From DAIRVC01 sp036803025 (lineage in GTDB: Bacteria; Chloroflexota; Anaerolineae; Anaerolineales; E44-bin32), in contig DAIRVC010000092.1 in NCBI GenBank assembly GCA_036803025.1, positions 1 through 10,461 on the forward strand: a stretch of DNA of 10,461 nt, given 5' to 3'. Every line of letters starts with the position of its first letter. The stretch's first letter is position 1. Positions 1 through 6,541 of the stretch are shown here, in pieces. Below the pieces are notes generated by a model that was not told the origin of the DNA, searched no databases, and saw only the letters and a list, made by a program, of their open reading frames with translations. The position numbers and the translations under genes are program-made.

Positions 1-642
1 CAGCACGATCCGGCGGTCGAGCGGCACCGCCGCCAGCGGGCCGCCGGCGAAATCGTAGGCGCGCCCGGCGATCGATTGCAGCGCATCGATCACCGGATTG
101 CCGGTGACCGCAATACGCTCCGGGGCGACGCCCTCGCGCAGGAGGTTGTCGCGCGCCCAGGCCGTCGGCGCAAAGTGCAGGTCAGCCACAACGCTCGCCA
201 CGCGCCGGTTGATCTCCTCCGGGAACGGCTGCCACTTGTCGCCGGTACGCAAGCCGGCCTCCACATGCCCCACGCGGGCATGATGAAAGTAAGCCAGCAG
301 CGAGGCGGCCATGACCGTCGTGGTGTCGCCCTGCACCAGCACCCAATCCGGGCGCACCTCGGCCAGCACCGGATCCAGCCGCGAGAAGACCGCCGCGCTC
401 AGGGCGGCCAGCGCCTGATCGGGCTGCATCAGGTCGAGATCGTAGTTGGGATGTATTTCGAAGAGATCGAGAACCTGGTCCAGCATCTGCCGGTGCTGCG
501 CGGTCACGCACACCTTCGCCGCCACGCCCGGCGTGCTCTGCAGCCGGCGGACCACCGGCGCCATCTTGACCGCCTCCGGCCGGGTCCCGAAGATGGTCAG
601 GACTCGCAGCGGGAGTTGACTGGGCGAGACGGCCTCAGGCAT
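1..642 (-). CDS. wecB: UDP-N-acetylglucosamine 2-epimerase (non-hydrolysing), C-terminal part off the left edge
   Basis: The enzyme interconverts UDP-GlcNAc and UDP-ManNAc in the cytoplasm, the first committed step towards ManNAc-containing surface polysaccharides. The window holds 214 codons of a protein usually about 370 residues long, so the second Rossmann half of the GT-B-like fold is missing. Visible family motifs, in order, are FGTRPEAVKMAPV (residues 18-30), VCVTAQHRQMLDQVL (45-59), QGDTTT with D106, HVEAGLRTGD with E128, and PEEINR (141-146). These align by eye with the active-site segments of Escherichia coli WecB. The start is ATG at 640-642, where ATGCCTGA overlaps the stop of the upstream wecC by 8 bases, with a weak AAAGGG just ahead. 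The overlap implies translational coupling. An about 10-residue N-terminal extension precedes the usual start. Identification is secure; the glycan pathway served is inferred. Confidence 0.95.
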   Translation of the reverse strand, partial: MPEAVSPSQLPLRVLTIFGTRPEAVKMAPVVRRLQSTPGVAAKVCVTAQHRQMLDQVLDLFEIHPNYDLDLMQPDQALAALSAAVFSRLDPVLAEVRPDWVLVQGDTTTVMAASLLAYFHHARVGHVEAGLRTGDKWQPFPEEINRRVASVVADLHFAPTAWARDNLLREGVAPERIAVTGNPVIDALQSIAGRAYDFAGGPLAAVPLDRRIVL

Positions 643-1918
643 GGCCCTTTCCGACCCCGAGGACGTGCAGCTGGAAACCGGCCGACCGCCAGGCCTGCCG
701 ATCCCACACGCCGCGCAGATCAACGGCGACGCGCCCGGGCATCGCCTGGGCGATTATGGCAGGGTCCAGCGCCCGGAAGGCCGCATGATCGACCAGCAGC
801 ACCACTGCCGCGGCGCCCGCCAGGGCTTGTTCCAGGCTGGCGAACCCCTCGGCCCCCGCAACGATCGCGCCCGGCGCGTACGGCTCGAAGAACGCCACCG
901 AGGCCCCGCCCTGCAGCAGGCGATCGACCACTTCGATGGCCGGGCTTTCGCGCAGGTCGTCGACGTCCGCCTTGAAAGCCAACCCCAGGGCGGCCACGCG
1001 CTTTCCGGCCAGCCCGCCCAGCGCTCGTTCGACCAGGGCCGCGGCAAAGGCCGGCTGGCCGTCGTTGGTCAGGCGCGCCTGCCGCACCAGCCCCGCCCTC
1101 TCGGGCGCCGCCTCGACCAGGAACCACGGGTCGACGCTTACACAGTGTCCGCCGACTCCCGGCCCGGGCCGCAGGATGTTGATGCGCGGATGGAGGTTGG
1201 CCAGTGCAATCGCCTCCCAGATGTCCACGCCGAAGAGGTCGGCCAGACGGGCGAACTCGTTGGCCGCGGCGATGTCGATATCGCGGCTGGTGTTCTCCAT
1301 CAGCTTGACCATCTCGGCGGTGGTGGCGTCGGTCAATTCAATCTGTCCCTTGACAAAGATCGAGTACAGCTCGCGGCCGGCTTCGGCCGAGGCGCGATCG
1401 ACGCCGCCGATGACGCGTGCATTCTCGACCAGCTCGCGCAGGATCTGGCCCGGCAGGACCCGTTCCGGCACATAAGCCAGATGGAAATCCGCACCGGCGC
1501 GCAGGCCCGAGCGCTCCAGGATCGGCTGCACGAGGTCCACCGTCGTGCGCGGCGGCGAGGTCGATTCGAGTACGACCAGGTTCCCGCGGCGCAAGGACGA
1601 GACGATCGATTCGGCCGCCGCGGTCACGGCGCGCAGGTCGGCCCGCTTGTCATCCCGAATCGGCGTCTGCACGGCGATGACGAAAGCGTCAGCCGGCTCG
1701 GGCGCTGTAGCGATGGTCAGGTTGCCCGAGGCGAAGGCGGCCTCGGCCAGCGCCCGCAGCCCCGGCTCATGGATATGCACGCCGCCCGCGCGCAGCACCT
1801 CTACAACGCGCGGGTCGATGTCCACGCCCGTGACTTTCAGCCCATGCGTAGCAAACATGCTGGCCGTCGGCAGACCGATATACCCCATGCCCAGCACGCA
1901 CAGTTGCGCTGATTTCAC
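635..1918 (-). CDS. wecC: UDP-N-acetyl-D-mannosamine dehydrogenase
   Basis: A 427-residue member of the UDP-glucose/GDP-mannose dehydrogenase family that oxidises UDP-ManNAc with two NAD+ to UDP-ManNAcA. The N-terminal NAD-binding Rossmann motif is GMGYIGLPTA (residues 10-19). The central domain carries YVPERVLPG (149-157) and KLMENTSRDIDIAAANE (205-221), with K205 as the likely catalytic lysine. The nucleophile is C259 in GPGVGGHCVSVDPW. The C-terminal UDP-binding domain begins near GLAFKADVDDLRESPA (312-327). ERVLPG together with the DDLRESPA form favours WecC over UDP-glucose dehydrogenase, and the directly overlapping wecB supports this. The start is GTG at 1916-1918, with GGAGGA (complement of 1927-1932) eight bases upstream. 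Length is normal for the family and all key residues are present. The product probably feeds a capsule, O-antigen or ECA-like polysaccharide, which is inference because no glycosyltransferase lies in the window. Confidence 0.95.
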   Translation of the reverse strand: MKSAQLCVLGMGYIGLPTASMFATHGLKVTGVDIDPRVVEVLRAGGVHIHEPGLRALAEAAFASGNLTIATAPEPADAFVIAVQTPIRDDKRADLRAVTAAAESIVSSLRRGNLVVLESTSPPRTTVDLVQPILERSGLRAGADFHLAYVPERVLPGQILRELVENARVIGGVDRASAEAGRELYSIFVKGQIELTDATTAEMVKLMENTSRDIDIAAANEFARLADLFGVDIWEAIALANLHPRINILRPGPGVGGHCVSVDPWFLVEAAPERAGLVRQARLTNDGQPAFAAALVERALGGLAGKRVAALGLAFKADVDDLRESPAIEVVDRLLQGGASVAFFEPYAPGAIVAGAEGFASLEQALAGAAAVVLLVDHAAFRALDPAIIAQAMPGRVAVDLRGVWDRQAWRSAGFQLHVLGVGKGHA

Positions 1919-1946
1919 TCGGACGTTCCTCCAGAGCGGCGCGCCA

Positions 1947-1955
1947 ATTATCGCA
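1947..1955 (-). promoter_or_regulatory. Putative extended -10 promoter for wecC-wecB
   Basis: Read on the minus strand, this is TGC followed directly by GATAAT, an extended -10 element (TGnTATAAT type). I see no -35 hexamer at normal spacing. A start about seven bases downstream, near 1940, would leave a leader of about 20 bases carrying the GGAGGA ribosome site ahead of the GTG start. Sequence pattern only. Confidence 0.4.
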
Positions 1956-1990
1956 CAAACCCCGTGACGGCTCGGATGGGCGTCCGCGGA

Positions 1991-1996
1991 TATAAT
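1991..1996 (+). promoter_or_regulatory. Putative -10 box (TATAAT) for the EEP-phosphatase-transglutaminase operon
   Basis: A perfect TATAAT stands out in very GC-rich sequence. The start of transcription would fall near 2004, giving a leader of about 25 bases before the ATG at 2029. No convincing -35 box is visible 16-18 bases upstream, and no Shine-Dalgarno sequence lies between the box and the start codon. Together with the minus-strand box at 1947-1955 it makes a divergent promoter region. Confidence 0.5.
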
Positions 1997-2028
1997 GCCC
2001 GGCGATCCGCGCCTGCGCCGCCCGACCC

Positions 2029-3954
2029 ATGCGCCGCTTCTTCGAGCCGCACACGCTGCGCGCGCTAGCCTGGTCGGCCCTGACGGTCACGCTTGGGCTG
2101 CAGTGCCTGCGCGTCTTCTTCCCCTTGTTGACCTGGTACCTGGCCGGCGCGCGCGGCGCCGGTCCCTTCCAGATGGCCGGGCTGGCTGTGTCCGCCTTCC
2201 TGCCCGCGTTCCTGGCCGCCGGCGTCCGCCGGATTCTCGGTCCACGCCCGGCGCTGCTCTTCTCGGTCGGCGGGCTGGCGCTGCTGCGGCTGGCCGAACA
2301 GGTATCCAACCTTCCGGCCCTCGACCTCGGTCTCTCAGTCTGCGGCGCGGCGCTGTTCGTCCTCTTCCTGCCGCTCTGGTTCGGCCATGAGTTCCACGCC
2401 GGTGAAGCCGGGGCGGTCAGGTTGGCCGCGGGATTGCTGCTCGGCCTGGCACTCGACAGCGCCATCAAGGGCGCCGCCGGGACTCTCGACTTGTCCTGGC
2501 TTCCTGGCCCGCTGCCCGTGGCAGTCCTCGGGCTGATGTCGGTCGCCGCGGTCGTCCTGGCCGCGCGCGAGCCCGGGCCGGCGTCTGATGCCCCCGCCGA
2601 TCCGCGGACCGTCCGGGTCCTCCCCCTGCTGGCGCTTGGCCCCTTCCTGATGCTTCAGTGCCTGGTCTATCAGAACCAGGGTTGGATTGCTGCCGTCGCC
2701 GCCAGCCCAGCCCACCTGGCCTTGGCATGGGTGATGGCCGGCAACCTGGCGGCTGCCGTAGGGATGGCGCTGGGATTCGTCACGGGCTTCCGCGGCCGGG
2801 CAGCGATTGCCCCGGCCGCGGCGCTATACCTGAGCCTGGCGGCTGCCGGGGCGGGCCGGCCTGCCCCCTCCTTCGCTGCGGTCGTCATCCTCTCTCAATT
2901 GTTGCATGGCTGGGGCTGGGGCCTGCTTTTCACGGCAGCCTGTGTCCCGGAGCAGCGCGGGCTGCGGCGGACGACGGCTGTCGTCGGCACGGGCCTGCTG
3001 CTCTTCCTGTCCCTGACCTTCCTCTATTATGGGTCGCTGCAGATCGCCATTCCGATCCCTCGGGCGGTCATCCTCCCGGTGGCCGGCGCGCTGGTCGGCC
3101 TGGGAATTGTGGCCGCCGCACCTCTGGCGCCCGTTCGGGTCACGTCCCACCGCCGGGCCTGGCCCGCCGCGGCACTCTGCCTGCTGCTGGGGCTCATCAC
3201 CCTCGCCTTAGACTCCTCCCCGCAGCCGTCGCACCGCCCGCCGGCAGGCTTTCCCTTGCGGGTGCTGACCTACAACATCCACTCCGCATTCGATGTGGCC
3301 GGGCACCAGGACCCGGAGGCAATCGCCCGGGTCATCGAAGCCAGCGGCGCCGATCTGATCGCCCTGCAGGAGGTCTCGCGCGGCTGGCTGGTGGATGGTT
3401 CGACCGACTTGCCGGCCTGGCTCTCCCGCCGCCTGAACATGCCCTTCCTCTTCCACGGCACCGCCGACCCCGTTTGGGGAAACGCCATCCTCTCCCGCGT
3501 GCCCGTCCTGGCCTCCGGCTGGGCTAGCTTGCCAGGATCAGGAACGCTCGTGCCTCGCGGTTACCTGTGGGCGGAGACCGAGGTCGGCCGGCGTGAACCG
3601 CTGCTCGTCCTCGTGACGCATCTGCATCACATCGAGGAACAGCACATCCCCCGCCGGGCGCAGGTCACCGCCCTGCTGTCGTTCTGGGGGAGCCGCCCCA
3701 ACAGCCTGCTCCTGGGCGACCTGAACGCACTGCCGGAGTATGCTGAGATCGGTCTGATCGCCGAGGCTGGATGGGTCGATGCCTGGTCCGAGGCCGGACA
3801 GGGGCCCGGGCTGACGTGGCCGTCGGTCGAACCGATCGAGCGCATCGACTGGATCTGGCACACCGCCGACCTGTCCGCGACCGACGTGGCCGTGATCGAA
3901 AGCCACGCCTCCGATCACCTGGCCGTCCTGGCTACGATTGACCTCGTTCCCTGA
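2029..3954 (+). CDS. Polytopic membrane protein with C-terminal endonuclease/exonuclease/phosphatase (EEP) domain
   Basis: A 641-residue two-part protein. Residues 1-395 are almost entirely hydrophobic, with roughly ten to twelve membrane segments and a short polar loop near 180-195. Residues 408-641 form a complete EEP (DNase I/sphingomyelinase/inositol 5-phosphatase-like) metal-dependent hydrolase domain: YNIH with N416, LQEV with E448, THLHH with H531, GDLNA with D564 and N566, RIDWIW with D607, and the terminal SDHL with D629-H630. All canonical catalytic positions appear present. EEP members cleave phosphodiester or phosphomonoester bonds. Fusion to a membrane domain points to a lipid or membrane-linked substrate rather than DNA, which is inference. 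The layout is reminiscent of the eukaryotic lipid-remodelling protein Cwh43, but homology of the membrane part is untested. It heads an operon with a CX5R phosphatase and a transglutaminase-like gene. The ATG start lacks a Shine-Dalgarno sequence but begins just before the first hydrophobic helix. Confidence 0.85.
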   Translation: MRRFFEPHTLRALAWSALTVTLGLQCLRVFFPLLTWYLAGARGAGPFQMAGLAVSAFLPAFLAAGVRRILGPRPALLFSVGGLALLRLAEQVSNLPALDLGLSVCGAALFVLFLPLWFGHEFHAGEAGAVRLAAGLLLGLALDSAIKGAAGTLDLSWLPGPLPVAVLGLMSVAAVVLAAREPGPASDAPADPRTVRVLPLLALGPFLMLQCLVYQNQGWIAAVAASPAHLALAWVMAGNLAAAVGMALGFVTGFRGRAAIAPAAALYLSLAAAGAGRPAPSFAAVVILSQLLHGWGWGLLFTAACVPEQRGLRRTTAVVGTGLLLFLSLTFLYYGSLQIAIPIPRAVILPVAGALVGLGIVAAAPLAPVRVTSHRRAWPAAALCLLLGLITLALDSSPQPSHRPPAGFPLRVLTYNIHSAFDVAGHQDPEAIARVIEASGADLIALQEVSRGWLVDGSTDLPAWLSRRLNMPFLFHGTADPVWGNAILSRVPVLASGWASLPGSGTLVPRGYLWAETEVGRREPLLVLVTHLHHIEEQHIPRRAQVTALLSFWGSRPNSLLLGDLNALPEYAEIGLIAEAGWVDAWSEAGQGPGLTWPSVEPIERIDWIWHTADLSATDVAVIESHASDHLAVLATIDLVP

Positions 3955-3963
3955 GGAGGCGCC

Positions 3964-4518
3964 GTGCTGCTAACCGCCCGAGAGATGCCGCAGGTGGCTT
4001 GTCTGGTCGTACCCGACGACGTGTACTTCGCCCTGCTCGACCCGGCGCCTCTGGCGGGAATGCGCCACCCGCGATCGGCCGCTCCATGGGCTGAACTCCA
4101 GCGCGCTGGGATCGCCCACGTCGTCTGTCTCACGTCGGACACGTTCTCTTACGACCCCTCCCCCCTGCACCCGCTCCTTGCGGTGAAGCTGCAGGATTTG
4201 GTCGATGGGGGACTGCCGGCAGACCCGGAGGGCGATGAAGCCAAGATCCGCAAAGCCTCCGGCGTGGTGGCCCGCGCCCTCGTCGATGGCCAGGGTGTGG
4301 TTGTTCACTGCGAGGGAGGGACCGGACGCAGTGGCACGGTCATCGGCGGCGCGCTGCGGCTGCTCGGCTACCCGATGGCGGAGGTGGTCGGCTGGCTCGA
4401 GCGCCTCAACCGGGCGCGAGGCAGGAGCGGCTGGCCGGAATCACTCTGGCAGGCATCGGTCGTCGAACGCATCGCCGAAGACGAGTCCCTTCACCGCCCG
4501 CCGCGAGGTCGCTCATGA
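3964..4518 (+). CDS. Dual-specificity/tyrosine phosphatase-like protein (CX5R)
   Basis: A 184-residue protein with the cysteine-phosphatase P-loop HCEGGTGRSGT at residues 115-125, in which C116 is the expected nucleophile and R122 the phosphate-binding arginine. D64 or D59 in the CLTSDTFSYDPS segment (55-66) could be the general acid. Family members remove phosphate from phosphotyrosine or phosphoserine/threonine, or in PTEN-, PTPMT1- and phytase-like branches from lipids and inositol phosphates. The sequence alone does not settle the substrate. No signal peptide or membrane helix is evident, so it is probably cytoplasmic. The GTG start at 3964 lies nine bases after the stop of the EEP gene, with AGGAGG at 3954-3959. 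That spacing of four bases is short, and ATG 3985 is a possible alternative start. The end overlaps the next gene by ATGA, which implies coupled translation. Confidence 0.88.
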   Translation: MLLTAREMPQVACLVVPDDVYFALLDPAPLAGMRHPRSAAPWAELQRAGIAHVVCLTSDTFSYDPSPLHPLLAVKLQDLVDGGLPADPEGDEAKIRKASGVVARALVDGQGVVVHCEGGTGRSGTVIGGALRLLGYPMAEVVGWLERLNRARGRSGWPESLWQASVVERIAEDESLHRPPRGRS

Positions 4519-5171
4519 AGACACTGGCGGAGAGCCTTCCGGCGGCCGTTCGCCGCAGGCTGGCCGGCCTGACCAGCCCGGTGCGAATCCAGGCCTATCT
4601 CGATTCATTCCCCTACAGCACCGACAAGTTCTATCGCTGCCCGCGCCGGGTCATGCTCGACCGCCGCGCCCACTGCTTTGACGGTGCGTTGCTCGCCGCC
4701 GCCTGCCTGCGTGCCCTCGGCTTCCCGCCCCTCATCCTGGACATGCACGCCCAGCGCGACGACGACCACCTGGTGGCGCCCTTCCGGGTCGCTGGGTGCT
4801 GGGGGGCGGTCGCCAAGTCCAACTTCGTCGGGCTGCGCTACCGTGAGCCGGTCTACCGCAGCCTGCGCGAGCTGGTCATGTCGTACTTCGAGGCCTTCTT
4901 CAACCTGGACAGCGAACGCACATTGCGCACCTACACGCGGCCGATCCACCTGGCCGCCTTTGACCACCTGGACTGGATGGTAGAAGACGGGCCGCTGGAG
5001 GTCATCGCCGAACGCAGCGATCACGTGCCGCGTATCCCGCTCCTGACGCCCGGTCAGATCCGCCGCCTGACACGGCTCGATTCGCGCTCCTACCAAGCCG
5101 GCATGCTGGGCACCGACCTGGCCGGCGTGTATAGGCCGCGGCCCAGACGCCGCCCGACGGCGCGGGTATAA
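4515..5171 (+). CDS. Transglutaminase-like superfamily protein
   Basis: A 218-residue protein with the hallmarks of a transglutaminase-like papain fold. C54 sits at the start of a helix in RAHCFDGALLAAACLRALG (51-69). H85 follows in RDDDHLVAPFR (81-91), ahead of a GCWGAVAKSN segment (94-103) that could supply the third polar residue. The region LRELVMSYFEAFFN (117-130) is also reminiscent of conserved bacterial proteins of this type. Such proteins can be proteases, amidases or transferases, or have lost activity; no substrate can be named. There is no signal peptide, and the C-terminus (residues 208-218) is rich in Arg and Pro and probably disordered. The ATG overlaps the phosphatase stop (ATGA), so this is the last gene of a three-gene operon. 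The stop TAA is part of the TATAAT box that may drive the next unit. Confidence 0.75.
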   Translation: MKTLAESLPAAVRRRLAGLTSPVRIQAYLDSFPYSTDKFYRCPRRVMLDRRAHCFDGALLAAACLRALGFPPLILDMHAQRDDDHLVAPFRVAGCWGAVAKSNFVGLRYREPVYRSLRELVMSYFEAFFNLDSERTLRTYTRPIHLAAFDHLDWMVEDGPLEVIAERSDHVPRIPLLTPGQIRRLTRLDSRSYQAGMLGTDLAGVYRPRPRRRPTARV

Positions 5172-5172
5172 T
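5167..5172 (+). promoter_or_regulatory. Putative -10 box (TATAAT) upstream of the MFS transporter
   Basis: A perfect TATAAT overlaps the TAA stop of the preceding gene. Seven bases separate it from an ATG at 5180, so transcription could begin at or next to that codon. No -35 hexamer is evident. The transporter ATG at 5293 would then have a leader of about 113 bases. Confidence 0.45.
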
Positions 5173-5179
5173 CCTGCCT

Positions 5180-5209
5180 ATGTTGCGCGCTCTCCGACCT
5201 CCCGGCTAG
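5180..5209 (+). other. Possible 9-codon leader ORF ending in Pro-Pro-Gly
   Basis: An ATG placed seven bases after the TATAAT box opens a mini-ORF reading MLRALRPPG and then TAG. It has no ribosome site and would have to be translated from a leaderless transcript. Pro-Pro-Gly is a known slow-translation motif, so an attenuation role ahead of the transporter is conceivable. Chance occurrence cannot be excluded for something this short. Confidence 0.2.
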
Positions 5210-5222
5210 ATCCCCTCCTCAC

Positions 5223-5232
5223 CCACGCGTGG
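5223..5232. promoter_or_regulatory. Perfect 10-base palindrome in the transporter leader
   Basis: CCACGCGTGG is perfectly self-complementary and lies between the putative promoter at 5167-5172 and the transporter start, about 43 bases past the predicted transcription start. This is a position where a repressor could bind. There is no second copy in the leader, so operator function is only a suggestion. Confidence 0.2.
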
Positions 5233-5292
5233 CCCGCCTCGCCTCGCCGGAGCCGTCTTCGTTCCGATCTCCGCAGGCAGACGAGGTGTGGC

Positions 5293-6537
5293 ATGGATTC
5301 CAATGACGGTTTGATCCCGACCCGGCGAACTGACCGATCCGCGTTGGCGCAGCTGCGGCCGATGCTCCTCTTCCTGTTGATCGAGTTGCTGGATGAGCTG
5401 ACCTTCAGCGTGCACTTCGCCGCGCTGCCAGTGATCCGCACCTCGTTGGAACTGACCTACGCACAGGTCGGCCTGCTGGTGGGCCTGCCTGGACTGCTGA
5501 ACATCCTTGTCGAGCCGGTCGTGATGCTTCTGGGCGACACATCCTGGCGCCGCCGGTTGATCCTCGGCGGCGGCGTCGCCTTCGCCGCGGCGCTGCTCGT
5601 GACCGGCCTGGCCGCCGGGTTCCCCGCCCTGCTGGCCGCGTTGGTCCTGTGTTACCCGGCCAGCGGCGCATTCGTCAGCCTGTCTCAAGCAGCGCTGATC
5701 GATGCCAGCCGAGGCCGCCAAGCCCAGGCGATGGCTCGCTGGACGTTGGCCGGATCGCTCGGCGGGCTGATCGGGCCCCTGTTCCTGGGCGGCGTATTGC
5801 TGCTCGGCCTGACGTGGCGGGCGGCGTATTTCGCCCTGGCCGCAATGACTCTCGGCCTGACCGTCGTCGCCGTCCGCCGCCTTCCAGGCGGATCGGCTGC
5901 CCAATCGCCTGCGCCGCTGGTCGGGCAGATGGGCGGCAACCTGCGCCGCGCGCTGCGGCGCCCGGGGTTGATCCGCTGGCTGACGCTGCTCCAACTCAGC
6001 GACCTGATGATGGATATTCTGACCAGCTACACGGCGTTGTACTTCGTCGACGTCGTCGGACTGAGCGCTCTGCAGGCCGGTCTGGTCCTGAGCGCCATAA
6101 TGGCCGCCGGGTTGATCGCCGACGCCCTGGCCGTTCCACTCCTGGAGCGCGTCCCCGCTCGCCGGTTGGTGCGCATCTCCGCCGCGGTGGTCGCCCTGCT
6201 CTACCCCGTCTGGCTGCTCTCACCCTGGCCGGCGGCGAAGGTCGGACTGGCTCTCGCCCTGCGCGCTGGTACGCTCGGCTGGTACGCCGTGCTGCAAGCC
6301 GAGGCCTACGCCGCCGCGCCCGGCCAATCGGGAACGGTCATGGCGCTGACCTCGGTCTCCGGCCTCATCGGGGCTGGGTTGGCCGCAGCGGTCGGGGCCG
6401 TCGCCGGCTTGGCCGGCCTGCCTGCAGCCATGTGGATCCTCCAGGCTGGCCCGCTGGCGCTGCTCATCGGTGTTCCGGCGAAAGATGCGGGTGTTACAAT
6501 TGCCCCGGCCGCTCCCCAGCCGACGGCCCATCCATGA
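5293..6537 (+). CDS. Major facilitator superfamily (MFS) transporter
   Basis: A 414-residue integral membrane protein with about twelve hydrophobic segments in two halves. They are joined by a polar, basic loop near residues 195-225. A motif-A-like sequence follows helix 2 (GDTSWRRR, 81-88). The first helix carries acidic residues E31, D34 and E35, which could take part in proton coupling. A glycine-rich helix 5 (AGSLGGLIGPLF, 153-164) resembles the antiporter motif C. These features support a secondary transporter, most likely an exporter, with unknown substrate. The ATG at 5293 has GAGGTG at 5283-5288. The gene has its own leader containing a TATAAT box, a mini-ORF and a palindrome. Its stop lies four bases before the dehydrogenase start, so the two may be co-transcribed. 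The family is clear; the substrate is not. Confidence 0.88.
   Translation: MDSNDGLIPTRRTDRSALAQLRPMLLFLLIELLDELTFSVHFAALPVIRTSLELTYAQVGLLVGLPGLLNILVEPVVMLLGDTSWRRRLILGGGVAFAAALLVTGLAAGFPALLAALVLCYPASGAFVSLSQAALIDASRGRQAQAMARWTLAGSLGGLIGPLFLGGVLLLGLTWRAAYFALAAMTLGLTVVAVRRLPGGSAAQSPAPLVGQMGGNLRRALRRPGLIRWLTLLQLSDLMMDILTSYTALYFVDVVGLSALQAGLVLSAIMAAGLIADALAVPLLERVPARRLVRISAAVVALLYPVWLLSPWPAAKVGLALALRAGTLGWYAVLQAEAYAAAPGQSGTVMALTSVSGLIGAGLAAAVGAVAGLAGLPAAMWILQAGPLALLIGVPAKDAGVTIAPAAPQPTAHP
6492..6500 (+). promoter_or_regulatory. Putative extended -10 promoter for the dehydrogenase gene
   Basis: TGT followed by TACAAT, an extended -10 element, lies inside the last codons of the transporter gene. 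Transcription would begin near 6507, about 35 bases before the ATG at 6542. That start has no clear Shine-Dalgarno sequence. The site may supply internal transcription in addition to read-through from the transporter promoter. Confidence 0.35.
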
Positions 6538-6541
6538 AGCC

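Noticed and set aside
76..975. Plus-strand open frame of 299 codons at the left end
   Set aside because: It runs across both wecB and wecC in antisense, and the product is a low-complexity Arg/Pro/His sequence.
641..1912. Long open frame (423 codons) on the plus strand opposite wecC
   Set aside because: It is the complement of a well-supported wecC with intact motifs. Long antisense frames are expected at this GC content, and its product is Arg/Gln/Gly-rich with no recognisable motif.
2658..3527. Plus-strand open frame of 289 codons inside the EEP gene
   Set aside because: It is out of frame with the EEP protein, whose motifs continue through and beyond it. The product is Gly/Arg/Pro-rich, typical of a frame shadow.
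6470..6541. Upstream start for the dehydrogenase inside the transporter gene
   Set aside because: Family homology begins at the Met of 6542, and the extra 24 residues come from transporter codons read out of frame.
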